The position numbers and the translations under genes are program-made. From assembly GCF_023109105.1 (NCBI RefSeq), contig NZ_JALDTZ010000013.1, positions 1 to 60,991 on the forward strand: DNA of 60,991 bases, in the 5' to 3' direction. Positions 38,221-45,531 of the stretch are shown in pieces. Origin of the DNA: Streptococcus mitis (GTDB lineage Bacteria; Bacillota; Bacilli; Lactobacillales; Streptococcaceae). Within the stretch, counting starts at the first letter, position 1; every line of letters starts with the position of its first letter. Below the pieces are notes generated by a model. That model saw only the letters and a list, made by a program, of their open reading frames with translations, searched no databases and had not been told where the DNA came from.

Positions 38221-39027
38221 ATGAGTATTAAACTAATCGCCGTCGATATCGATGGAACCCTTGTCAACAGTCAAAAGAAAATCACTCCTGAGGTCTTTGC
38301 AGCTATCCAAGATGCCAAAGAAGCTGGTGTCAAAGTCGTGATTGCAACTGGCCGTCCCATTGCAGGTGTTGCCAAACTTTTAGACGAATTAAACTTAAGA
38401 GATGAGGGGGACTATGTAGTGACCTTCAACGGTGCCCTTGTTCAAGAAACTGCTACAGGACATGAAATTATTAGTGAATCCTTGACTTATGAAGACTATC
38501 TAGATATGGAATTCCTCAGTCGCAAACTTGGTGTCCACATGCATGCTATTACCAAGGATGGCATCTACACAGCCAATCGTAATATCGGAAAATACACTGT
38601 ACACGAATCAACCCTCGTCAGCATGCCTATCTTCTATCGTACACCTGAAGAAATGGCTGATAAGGAAATCGTCAAATGTATGTTTATTGATGAACCAGAG
38701 ATTCTCGATGCTGCGATTGAAAAGATTCCAGATGAATTTTACGAACGCTACTCTATTAACAAATCTGCTCCTTTCTACCTCGAACTCCTTAAAAAGAATG
38801 TAGATAAGGGTTCAGCTATTACTCACTTAGCTGAAAAACTAGGATTGACCAAAGATGAAACCATGGCTATCGGGGACGAAGAAAATGACCGCGCCATGCT
38901 GGAAGTCGTTGGTAATCCAGTTGTCATGGAAAATGGAAATCCAGAAATCAAAAAAATCGCCAAATACATCACTAAAACTAACGATGAATCTGGCGTCGCC
39001 CACGCTATTCGTACATGGGTACTGTAA
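38221..39027 (+). CDS. Cof-type HAD hydrolase (YidA-like sugar phosphatase)
   Basis: The 268 residues have the HAD motifs of the Cof subfamily IIB: IAVDIDGTLVNSQ, VVIATGRP, and MAIGDEENDRAMLEVVGNPVVMENG. The cap lies between about 80 and 185. It is probably a sugar-phosphate phosphatase with broad range. It shares a transcript with the HD hydrolase and ends at a strong terminator. Confidence 0.92.
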   Translation: MSIKLIAVDIDGTLVNSQKKITPEVFAAIQDAKEAGVKVVIATGRPIAGVAKLLDELNLRDEGDYVVTFNGALVQETATGHEIISESLTYEDYLDMEFLSRKLGVHMHAITKDGIYTANRNIGKYTVHESTLVSMPIFYRTPEEMADKEIVKCMFIDEPEILDAAIEKIPDEFYERYSINKSAPFYLELLKKNVDKGSAITHLAEKLGLTKDETMAIGDEENDRAMLEVVGNPVVMENGNPEIKKIAKYITKTNDESGVAHAIRTWVL

Positions 39028-39043
39028 AAGGAAAGAATAGACG

Positions 39044-39068
39044 AAACCCGCTCAGCTGAGCGGGTTTT
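39044..39068 (+). terminator. Terminator after the Cof-type phosphatase
   Basis: AAACCCGCTCAGCTGAGCGGGTTTT, a near-perfect palindrome ending in T (core GCTCAGCTGAGC). Confidence 0.88.
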
Positions 39069-39141
39069 GATATCTAATTAGACACCTCAACCTTTGGGAT
39101 TAAAAATTCAAAAGAGATACCAGTAACAAATATTTAAATCC

Positions 39142-39177
39142 GCTGTATTCATAACTCCAAAAGTTATATAAAATACA
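39142..39177 (-). terminator. Hairpin at the end of the LanFEG-like operon
   Basis: Nested dyads CTGTATT/AATACAG and ATAACT/AGTTAT directly follow the last transporter gene. There is no good T tract, so it may instead protect the mRNA end. Confidence 0.4.
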
Positions 39178-39178
39178 G

Positions 39179-39907
39179 TCATTTATAAGCAAAAATAATG
39201 TTCATCATGCGTTTATCTGCCAACAAATAAAGGAGACATGCCACCAAGGTAACCAACCAAATGGCATATACAGAAACTGTTAAAACCGTAAATTGCTCCA
39301 TGATGATTAGTAGTAAATTTGCCAGATAATACCGCCCAACAACCGTTGTTAAAGCAAACAAACCTGCAAATGACAATAAAAAGGCAAGTGGTAGGGCAAG
39401 GATAAGTTCCTTCCGATATTTTCCTAAGAAGAGGACAATAATACCAGCAGACAGTGTATAAGCAAAAGCAATTGCTCCATAAACAAGTCCCCAAGATAAC
39501 ATTGCAAGACTAGAGAAAGCAAAATCACCATCCATTAACTCTAGGACCAGCATAGCCAAAAAAGTGAATTCACTGACTAGTAGATTAATCAACAAAGCAA
39601 GCATAAACTTCGCTTGGAGTAATTGTTTCAAATCGACAGGAATCAGTCTGAGATTTGAAATCGTTTTAGACACTTGTTCTATTCTTATCAAATCCACTAA
39701 AATCATGCTCGCAAAAGGGAGGAGAAAATAGTAGTTCAAAAAGAAGAAACCATTTTCTACATACCAGCCATTCACACTACCGTACGAATGCCCTTGATAA
39801 ATCTGATGGCCAATCATAAACTCTAACAAAAAGAGCAGGATGGCTACAAAGGGAATCATATACAGAATCTTTCGCCTTCTTAGTTTAGTCAATTCTAGCA
39901 TCAACAT
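39179..39907 (-). CDS. LanG-like ABC transporter permease
   Basis: The 242 residues have about six hydrophobic segments and no ATP-binding motif. Size and position third in an ATPase-permease-permease row match LanG of lantibiotic self-immunity exporters (ABC-2 type). It starts with LELTKLRRRKILYMIPF, a cytosolic amphipathic stretch usual in that family. It directly abuts the previous permease gene. Substrate is unknown; antibiotic or bacitracin-type exporters have the same layout. Confidence 0.72.
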   Translation of the reverse strand: MLMLELTKLRRRKILYMIPFVAILLFLLEFMIGHQIYQGHSYGSVNGWYVENGFFFLNYYFLLPFASMILVDLIRIEQVSKTISNLRLIPVDLKQLLQAKFMLALLINLLVSEFTFLAMLVLELMDGDFAFSSLAMLSWGLVYGAIAFAYTLSAGIIVLFLGKYRKELILALPLAFLLSFAGLFALTTVVGRYYLANLLLIIMEQFTVLTVSVYAIWLVTLVACLLYLLADKRMMNIIFAYK

Positions 39908-40657
39908 TTATTCATCCACCTTTCTTAACCAAGATTTAATGGACAAGAAAGACAAAACAAGTAAAGATAAACCTAGTACAATAATCGATAAGATAGCTGG
40001 CTGTTGAAGCACCACTCCTTCTCTGTTTCCTTCCCAGATTAAACTGTTAGCACTTGTTACTGGACTGATATTTGGACTCGTCCTTGCTAAAAAAAATGAC
40101 ACTAAAACATACATGACGCCGACCAAATTTCCAACTATCTCCTTGCCTCTGACTTTTATCATGACCAAAGCAACTAAAGGAAATACTCCCATGGGAATTA
40201 AGACACCACTACTCATACAAAGATAGAAGAATCTTAATAATAAAGACAAACTGACTGTTGAAGAAAAGCGAGATAGTAGTGCAAATAAGGAAACCGAAAT
40301 ATAGGTGAATAACATGATACACAGAGCATTGATTTCTATATACAAAATCTTAGCCCAGAATGTCTTCATCAGATTTGCTGAGGCGAGTTTTAAGTTGTTC
40401 ATGATGCGATAGCGATATTCAACACCGAATGTCTGTATTGTATAGGAAACACAATACAAAGGGAGAATCAAAAAGTTTAAATAAGACAAAGAAAATTTAT
40501 AGACAAAGGGAAAGGAGTCAAACAACCCTCTCGCATCATTTACATAATAACAGATGAGAGCTAGGTAGAGGGAAACAACACCATATACAACCAAATTCAG
40601 TTTTTGATGCCTTTGTTTGAGAAATTCAATCTTCACTAAATCAAGCAATTCCCTCAT
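39908..40657 (-). CDS. LanE-like ABC transporter permease
   Basis: The 249 residues have six predicted membrane segments, the first near residues 20-38, after a charged N terminus (VKIEFLKQRHQKLN). It overlaps the ATPase gene by 17 bases and is followed at once by the second permease. It resembles LanE/MutE immunity permeases by size and layout only. Confidence 0.72.
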   Translation of the reverse strand: MRELLDLVKIEFLKQRHQKLNLVVYGVVSLYLALICYYVNDARGLFDSFPFVYKFSLSYLNFLILPLYCVSYTIQTFGVEYRYRIMNNLKLASANLMKTFWAKILYIEINALCIMLFTYISVSLFALLSRFSSTVSLSLLLRFFYLCMSSGVLIPMGVFPLVALVMIKVRGKEIVGNLVGVMYVLVSFFLARTSPNISPVTSANSLIWEGNREGVVLQQPAILSIIVLGLSLLVLSFLSIKSWLRKVDE

Positions 40658-41576
40658 CTCCTGTTACCCGCTTAAAATAATCCTCTAAACTTTCATTGTT
40701 TTTGTAAGAATATTCTTTTAGAACTATTCCGTTGTCTTTTAAGGAGTTAGATACGACTGCAATGTCAAAAGTAGGTGATTCTCCCTGAAGTTCAAGTTCT
40801 ATATCCGAAAGAATACTAATCTGTTCTTGCAGATTTATCCTGCAAAGCACTTCCTTAGCTTGAGGAGCATCCGAAACAATTAGGTGGATTTTCCTTTTAT
40901 CTGCACCATCTATTAATTCCTTCATAGTCTTTTCAGCCATAAGGTGGGCATCATGCAGTATCCCAACTCTATCTACAAGCTTTTCAAGTTCTGAAATAAT
41001 GTGGCTGGATATTAAAATCGAAATGCCATGATTGGTACTGAGTTCCTTTAGATAACGGCGCATTTCAAGGATACCAATAGGATCTAAACCATTTGTTGGT
41101 TCATCTAATATCAGAATTTTCGGCTGGTGCATAATAGCGTTAGCAATTGCTAACCTTTGCTTCATTCCCAGAGAATACTGCTTGAATAGTTTTTTATTTT
41201 CCCCATCTAATCCTACTACTTGTAACGCTTGCTCTACCTGTTTTAGCGAAATTCCTCTCAATCTTGCAAAAATAAAGAGATTTTCAGGTCCCGTTAAATT
41301 AGGATAAAAAGAAGCACTGTCCAATACCACACCGATTTGAGATAGCAAGTCCTTAGAAAATTCACCTAACAGTTTTTCAGATAGAATATTCACTTCACCA
41401 CTATCCATATCTGTCAAGCCTAAAATAGCCTTGATAAAGGTTGTCTTTCCAGTACCATTTCTTCCTAGTAAGCCATAGATTTCTCCCTGTCTTAATGTAA
41501 AATCTATCCTATCTAAGACAATTTTTCCATCATAGGATTTTGATAAATTAAATGTCTGTATTACTGTATTTCTCAT
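40641..41576 (-). CDS. LanF/BcrA-like ABC transporter ATPase
   Basis: The 311 residues have Walker A GLLGRNGTGKTTFIKA, signature YSLGMKQRLAIANA, and Walker B ILILDEPTNGLDP followed by a switch histidine in SSHIISEL. The C-terminal extension of about 100 residues is typical of BcrA/LanF-type exporter ATPases. It has a strong GGAGGAG ribosome site. It lies downstream of the phr-like gene on the same strand and so may share its promoter. Confidence 0.85.
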   Translation of the reverse strand: MRNTVIQTFNLSKSYDGKIVLDRIDFTLRQGEIYGLLGRNGTGKTTFIKAILGLTDMDSGEVNILSEKLLGEFSKDLLSQIGVVLDSASFYPNLTGPENLFIFARLRGISLKQVEQALQVVGLDGENKKLFKQYSLGMKQRLAIANAIMHQPKILILDEPTNGLDPIGILEMRRYLKELSTNHGISILISSHIISELEKLVDRVGILHDAHLMAEKTMKELIDGADKRKIHLIVSDAPQAKEVLCRINLQEQISILSDIELELQGESPTFDIAVVSNSLKDNGIVLKEYSYKNNESLEDYFKRVTGDEGIA

Positions 41577-41590
41577 TTCTATTCTCCTCC

Positions 41591-41724
41591 TAACATTTAT
41601 ACACCCACATCAAGAGATATAATCCCTGTATGACTAGTGTATGAGAGAGTAATAGGTTAAAGTGAACTTACCAATCCCCCTTTAGGGCATTCGATCCGTG
41701 ACACGATTCACTGTATAAATGTTA
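41591..41724. repeat. 134-bp element with 13-bp perfect terminal inverted repeats
   Basis: TAACATTTATACA (41591-41603) and its exact complement TGTATAAATGTTA (41712-41724) enclose 108 bases with no reading frame. Both ends start with TA, the pattern of a TA-target miniature element. It sits between the phr-like gene and the transporter ATPase, ending beside the ATPase ribosome site. Confidence 0.55.
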
Positions 41725-41745
41725 TTTCACAAAAAGTTTAATAAA

Positions 41746-41920
41746 TCAATCCGCAAGCCCAAGATCAACTCCATTAGTTGTTTCAGCTTGTTGTATAATT
41801 CTCGAGCCCAAAATATATTGTGATTGATTTACAGTTTTTTCAAAAAAAGCAACCGCTTACAAACAATCCTAAAAAGGATAATATAAAAATGATTTTACGA
41901 AAGTTTAATAAAATACTCAT
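41746..41920 (-). pseudogene. phrA2: PhrA2-like pheromone precursor, frameshifted in a T7 run
   Basis: An ATG at 41920 behind AAGGTGG opens MSILLNFRKIIFILSFLGL, a signal-like hydrophobic start followed by a VSGC segment. It stops after 26 codons at 41840, because a run of seven T (41842-41848) shifts the frame. With six T the frame runs to 41746 and gives 57 residues ending NGVDLGLAD. VDLGLAD is, as I recall, the mature PhrA2 signal; the alternative frame has a stop just upstream and no other start. It may be inactivated, phase-variable, or rescued by slippage. Confidence 0.7.
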
Positions 41921-41943
41921 ATTAACCACCTTTTTCTTATCTT

Positions 41944-41982
41944 TACACTTGTAAGTGTACTACTTTAAATATTCTTTGTCAA
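41944..41982 (-). promoter_or_regulatory. phr-like gene promoter with palindrome over the -10
   Basis: Minus strand TTGACA, 17 bases, TACACT. The palindrome TACACTT-AC-AAGTGTA (41944-41959) contains the whole -10 hexamer, so a bound repressor would block the promoter. The TprA-like regulator encoded divergently is the obvious candidate. Confidence 0.7.
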
Positions 41983-42050
41983 GAAATAAGTATTATTTTT
42001 ATCATATTTTTTTTATTTTATGTTTTTTTGACTATTTCTGCGTTAGAAAT

Positions 42051-42079
42051 TTGAAAAATAGAGATTAAAAGTATATAAT
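42051..42079 (+). promoter_or_regulatory. Promoter of the TprA-like regulator
   Basis: TTGAAA (42051-42056), 17 bases, TATAAT (42074-42079). Confidence 0.7.
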
Positions 42080-42111
42080 TAATCGTAAATTTATTTAAAG
42101 AAGGTTTAAAG

Positions 42112-42972
42112 ATGAGCATATTATCTGATAAACTAAAAGCTAAGAGAAAAGAAAAAGGCTTCTCACAAAAAACACTTTCCGAAGGAATTTGTGAGCAAAG
42201 CCAAATCAGCAAAATAGAACGTGGCAACTATATGCCTGCTGCTGATTTACTCTATAAACTTGCAAATCGGCTTCAAGTTCCCTTAGAATATTTTTTCGAT
42301 GAACAGATTGAAATGACTTCCAATATAACACCCTTTAAGAAATTAGCAGAAAAATTACTTGAAGATCGTAATTACGAGGATTTAGAATACCTCTTAAACT
42401 TAGAAAAAGAAAAGTCTCAATATCTATCTACCGAAGATGAATTTTATCTTCTATGGATTCAAGCGATTATCCTTTTCTACTTACATGATTCCAAAGATGA
42501 AGCTATTGCTAGTCTAGAAAATACTTTACCAAAGCTTTCGTCCAGTTCATCTGTGTATCTTAAACTCCTCAATACTTTATCTAATTTCTATTTTTCTGTA
42601 GGACGTGATGCAGAATACGAAGAAAATAACTCACTTCTTATCAGTTTGTACCAAGAAAAAGATTTAAACCACCAAGAGTATTTATTTGGTTATATTCGAG
42701 TTAAACATAATTTCGCCTATTATTTACACTCTAAAGGAAAGGAGTTAGAAGCTGTCCAAGAAGCCTTAGAAACCATTGACTTTTGTAAACAAAAAGAGAC
42801 TAGCTATCAGTTGGCACCTCTTTTAACTATCGTTGCGAATGCTGGAAAAGATTTTTTAAAGCACGATGAAATTCTTGAATATTATTTACAGGCTCGTGAT
42901 ATCTGTAAAATTTACGACCACAAGCTCTTGATGGCTAAGATTGACCATTTTTTGAAAGATAAAGATAGGTAA
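42112..42972 (+). CDS. tprA2: TprA/PlcR-family peptide-responsive regulator
   Basis: The 286 residues have an N-terminal Xre-type helix-turn-helix (LKAKRKEKGFSQKTLSEGI, then QSQISKIERGNYMP) and about 220 residues of TPR-like helical repeats. This is the RRNPP layout, whose TPR groove binds imported C-terminal pheromones. It is divergent from a phr-type gene with a VDLGLAD tail, which supports TprA2/PhrA2. In described strains TprA represses phr and a lantibiotic cluster until peptide binds. Base composition is lower in GC than the flanking core genes. Confidence 0.82.
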   Translation: MSILSDKLKAKRKEKGFSQKTLSEGICEQSQISKIERGNYMPAADLLYKLANRLQVPLEYFFDEQIEMTSNITPFKKLAEKLLEDRNYEDLEYLLNLEKEKSQYLSTEDEFYLLWIQAIILFYLHDSKDEAIASLENTLPKLSSSSSVYLKLLNTLSNFYFSVGRDAEYEENNSLLISLYQEKDLNHQEYLFGYIRVKHNFAYYLHSKGKELEAVQEALETIDFCKQKETSYQLAPLLTIVANAGKDFLKHDEILEYYLQARDICKIYDHKLLMAKIDHFLKDKDR

Positions 42973-43014
42973 CTTCAATCCTAAAACTTATTATTACCAA
43001 TTAGCTAGAAACAT

Positions 43015-43056
43015 AAAAGTGGAGAGAAACTAATATCGTTTTCTCCACTTTTATTA
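43015..43056 (+). terminator. Terminator of the TprA-like gene
   Basis: AAAAGTGGAGA / TTCTCCACTTTT around a 15-base loop. Confidence 0.75.
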
Positions 43057-43164
43057 ATATTCCCTCTTCCACTTGTATTCCACCAAGCTTGCTAATACAA
43101 GTAAAACTAAATTAAAGATGATAAAGAAAGTCGTAAAATCAAATAAGGCATTTTCATGATCCAC
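43054..43164 (-). CDS. Possible 36-residue single-span membrane peptide
   Basis: A GTG-started frame gives a short acidic N terminus (DHENALFDF), a hydrophobic span of about 20 residues and a basic tail (EYKWKREY). No ribosome site is visible and its end overlaps the tprA terminator. It may be a remnant of an island gene. Confidence 0.3.
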   Translation of the reverse strand: MDHENALFDFTTFFIIFNLVLLVLASLVEYKWKREY

Positions 43165-43196
43165 TTTATTCTATATTCATTAACTTAAATCTAATT

Positions 43197-43227
43197 TTTG
43201 GTCAAAATTTGGTCAAGTTTTGGTCAA
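43197..43227. repeat. Three TTTGGTCAA direct repeats at exact 11-bp spacing
   Basis: Copies at 43197-43205, 43208-43216 and 43219-43227, about 100 bases from the 3' end of tRNA-Arg(CCT). The arrangement resembles integrase arm-type sites at tRNA-integrated elements. No integrase gene remains. Confidence 0.55.
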
Positions 43228-43328
43228 AAAAATAAAATATACTATCCTATTTTAAAAAACTAAATTGTGATGATTGCCTATAAATAAACACTTTGAATAT
43301 TCTTTATGTTTCTTTACGCTTCTTAAAA

Positions 43329-43400
43329 TGCCCCCTGCAGGAATCGAACCTGCAACTACTCCTTAGGAGGGAGTTGTTATATCCATTGAACTAAGGGAGC
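43329..43400 (-). tRNA. tRNA-Arg, anticodon CCT
   Basis: The minus strand folds as GCTCCCT / AGGGGGC acceptor with discriminator A. The anticodon stem ACTCC/GGAGT encloses loop CTCCTAA (anticodon CCT, reads AGG), and the T arm has GGTTCGATTCC. It follows the rplS terminator by a few bases. Its 3' end faces the tprA/LanFEG island. Confidence 0.92.
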
Positions 43401-43405
43401 TAGAT

Positions 43406-43436
43406 AAAAACTCTGCTGAAAAAGCAGAGTTTTTTA
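43406..43436 (-). terminator. rplS terminator
   Basis: AAAAACTCTGCT / AGCAGAGTTTTTT, symmetric, between rplS and the tRNA gene. Readthrough might feed the tRNA, which shows no clear promoter of its own. Confidence 0.85.
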
Positions 43437-43442
43437 GTCGAA

Positions 43443-43790
43443 TTAACGACGGATTTCTTTGATACGAGCTGCTTTACCTTGAAGAGCACGCAAGTAGTAC
43501 AATTTCGCACGACGTACTTTACCGTAACGAACAACTTCGATCTTTTCAACACGTGGAGTGTGGATTGGGAAGATACGCTCAACACCTACACCGTTAGAGA
43601 TTTTACGAACTGTGTAGTTTTCTGAGATGCCAGCACCTTTACGTGCGATAACAACACCTTCAAAAATCTGAATACGTTCACGGTTACCTTCGACAACTTT
43701 CGCGTGTACACGAACAGTGTCACCAGGACGGAATGATGGGATATCTGTACGAAGTTGACCTTCAGTCAAGCTTTGGATTAATGGATTCAT
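43443..43790 (-). CDS. rplS: 50S ribosomal protein L19
   Basis: The 115 residues match bacterial L19 throughout: [35 protein letters not shown], shown by its core [12 protein letters not shown], then [15 protein letters not shown] and [13 protein letters not shown]. It is complete, with its own promoter inside the downstream end of crcB. Confidence 0.98.
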
Positions 43791-43903
43791 TTTATTCTCC
43801 TATCTTTGTCAATCTTGAGGAATCCTCCTCAGCGGATAAACTGTATTTTTGTGCGTCCATTACACACAAGATACAGTTTACCAAATTTCCACAAAAAAGT
43901 AAA
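43791..43903 (-). promoter_or_regulatory. rplS promoter and leader (possible L19 autoregulatory leader)
   Basis: Minus strand TTTACT (43898-43903), 17 bases, TAAACT with TG in front. The leader then shows TTGTGTG/CGCACAA and a GAGGA/TCCTC dyad near the ribosome site. Ribosomal protein L19 leaders exist in Firmicutes; I cannot confirm the consensus by eye. Confidence 0.5.
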
Positions 43904-43908
43904 GAAAT

Positions 43909-44238
43909 TTACAACAGAATTCCTAAAAAAATCGCAATCAAACCACCTAGGTAGGTCAAAGTCAGGTAAGAATAAAAGACCTTCCTATCGCTTAGCAGTC
44001 TTTGAAGTTCGTCATTCAAGGTCGAAAAAGTTGTTAAACCTCCGCAAAAGCCTGTTGCTAGAATAGCATAGACTTCCTTGGCTTCCACATGATTGTAGAA
44101 TAGTCCAATTAAAAAACAACCTAAAAGATTGGCCATGAGCGTTCCGAGAGGAAATTTAGAAGCTTGATTATATCGAGAAAAGAAATAGCGCACTAAAGCT
44201 CCGCAGCCACAAGCGATTGCAAGATAGACGATTACCAT
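43909..44238 (-). CDS. crcB: Fluoride exporter CrcB/FluC, subunit 1
   Basis: The 109 residues have four hydrophobic segments and the FluC signature ATGFCGGLTTFSTLNDE, after GTLMANLLGCFLIG with the pore asparagine. Fluoride channels of this group work as dual-topology dimers; two adjacent unequal genes here suggest a heterodimer. It overlaps the partner gene by seven bases. No fluoride riboswitch was seen upstream. Confidence 0.92.
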   Translation of the reverse strand: MVIVYLAIACGCGALVRYFFSRYNQASKFPLGTLMANLLGCFLIGLFYNHVEAKEVYAILATGFCGGLTTFSTLNDELQRLLSDRKVFYSYLTLTYLGGLIAIFLGILL

Positions 44239-44606
44239 TTCTTCCTCCCCAAATAATAAGCCAAAAGCAGACCTCCACCGATACTCAAAAGCAAATACAT
44301 GATCAAACTAAGATAACGCCCTGTATCCAGCAGTTTTACAGCATCAAGCATTAGACTGGAAAAGGTTGTTAAACCTCCACAAAAGCCTGTCCCCAGTGCT
44401 AAAACCAAGCCTTTACTGCTTCCCTTATATACCAGATAGCCTTTTACCAGATAGACCAAGCAGAAAATTCCTATATAGTTGACAAGAAGGGTTCCCCAAG
44501 GAAATTCTGGACTAGCTGGCAACCAAGAAGAAACAAAGTAGCGGACAAGTCCGCCAAACATAGCAGCTAGAAAAATCCCTAGCGGATAAAATTGTTCTTT
44601 TTTCAT
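44232..44606 (-). CDS. crcB: Fluoride exporter CrcB/FluC, subunit 2
   Basis: The 124 residues have four membrane segments with GTLLVNYIGIFCLV and GTGFCGGLTTFSSLMLD, as in subunit 1. It starts overlapping the end of the chorismate mutase gene, so the three genes form one transcript. Confidence 0.92.
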   Translation of the reverse strand: MKKEQFYPLGIFLAAMFGGLVRYFVSSWLPASPEFPWGTLLVNYIGIFCLVYLVKGYLVYKGSSKGLVLALGTGFCGGLTTFSSLMLDAVKLLDTGRYLSLIMYLLLSIGGGLLLAYYLGRKKW

Positions 44607-44869
44607 TTGATATTTTGATCCTGATAATCACGCGAACGTTTGAGTATGTCCGAAAACGTTGCGACAATAGTCTCCTGATAGCGCTTGTCCTCTACACGAC
44701 TCCTAACCTTCTCAAAAATAACTGCTTCTCTCTCGGTATCTAAAATCGGTTTACCCGAAGCCTTCTTGTAAGCGACAACTCCTTCAACTAAATGCATTCG
44801 TTCTTCTAGAAGTTTAACAATTTGGTCGTCAATTTGATCGATTTCTTGACGAATACTATCTAAATCCAT
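44603..44869 (-). CDS. Chorismate mutase (AroQ class)
   Basis: Turns chorismate into prephenate for Phe and Tyr synthesis. The 88 residues are all-helical with IRQEIDQIDDQIVKLLEERMHLV and VAYKKASGKPILDTERE, the AroQ active-site arginine, lysine and glutamate pattern. It is free-standing with no prephenate dehydratase domain. Overlap with crcB looks like operon compaction rather than a shared function. An extended -10 (TGATACAAT) lies upstream. Confidence 0.9.
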   Translation of the reverse strand: MDLDSIRQEIDQIDDQIVKLLEERMHLVEGVVAYKKASGKPILDTEREAVIFEKVRSRVEDKRYQETIVATFSDILKRSRDYQDQNIK

Positions 44870-44945
44870 ACAGTCTCCTCCTTTATTTGAATTATTGTAT
44901 CAAAAAGCCACCAAATAGGCTAGTAAAATCCCGACTTATAATAAG

Positions 44946-44976
44946 AAAAATGCACTGATTGATTGCATCAGCGCAC
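44946..44976 (-). terminator. Flavodoxin gene terminator
   Basis: On the minus strand TGCGCTGAT, six bases, ATCAGTGCA, then TTTTTC. Confidence 0.75.
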
Positions 44977-44984
44977 GTTTATGC

Positions 44985-45428
44985 TTATCCTACTTTAGCA
45001 GCCAATTCTTCTGCGAATTGTTCCAAGCGTTCAATGTCTTCTTCCTCAGCAGAAAGATCAACTTTAACACACTCTGAACCTTTTTCTGCCCCTGTCGCTA
45101 CAAAGACACGATCAAAGTCATCAACAGCCTTACAGAATTCATCGTAGAAGGTATCTCCTGAGCCGACCACTCCGTAGATTTTGCCATTCAAGTTGAGGTC
45201 TGCTAGGTCTTCGTAGAAGTCCATCATCTCATCTGGCAATTCTCCATCACCATAAGTATAGGTCGCAACGATAGCGATGTCTGCTTCCAAGAAGTCTGAA
45301 GCGTCAACAGTTGTACATTCATCAACATCGACATCCAATCCCAAGTCACGTAATTTATCTGCTACAATATCTGCAATTTCTTCGGTATTACCTGTCATAC
45401 TGGCAAATACAATTTTTGCTAATGCCAT
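44985..45428 (-). CDS. Flavodoxin
   Basis: FMN-binding electron carrier. The 147 residues have the phosphate loop ASMTGNTEEIAD at the N terminus, then TYTYGDGELPDEMMDFYEDL and GVVGSGDTFYDEF, the two isoalloxazine loops. It is acidic and short-chain-like. The promoter is an extended -10 (TGATATAAT). Confidence 0.95.
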   Translation of the reverse strand: MALAKIVFASMTGNTEEIADIVADKLRDLGLDVDVDECTTVDASDFLEADIAIVATYTYGDGELPDEMMDFYEDLADLNLNGKIYGVVGSGDTFYDEFCKAVDDFDRVFVATGAEKGSECVKVDLSAEEEDIERLEQFAEELAAKVG

Positions 45429-45531
45429 ATCGTCCTCCTCAATTTATCTTTCTCCATTATATCACATCTTTTTCATTTTAAAAATAAAAATTCTTGTGCT
45501 ACAATGAAATGAGAAAGAATTGAGGTTATTT

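Noticed and set aside
39028..39178. Second attachment site for the tprA island
   Set aside because: No copy of the tRNA-Arg(CCT) 3' end was found in this gap.
41944..41953. CopY operator (TACAnnTGTA) at the phr promoter
   Set aside because: The pattern fits, but no copper genes are present and the longer palindrome with a divergent regulator gives a simpler reading.
43790..45000. Fluoride riboswitch for the crcB pair
   Set aside because: The upstream gene overlaps crcB, and the operon leader before the chorismate mutase gene has only an extended -10 and a ribosome site.
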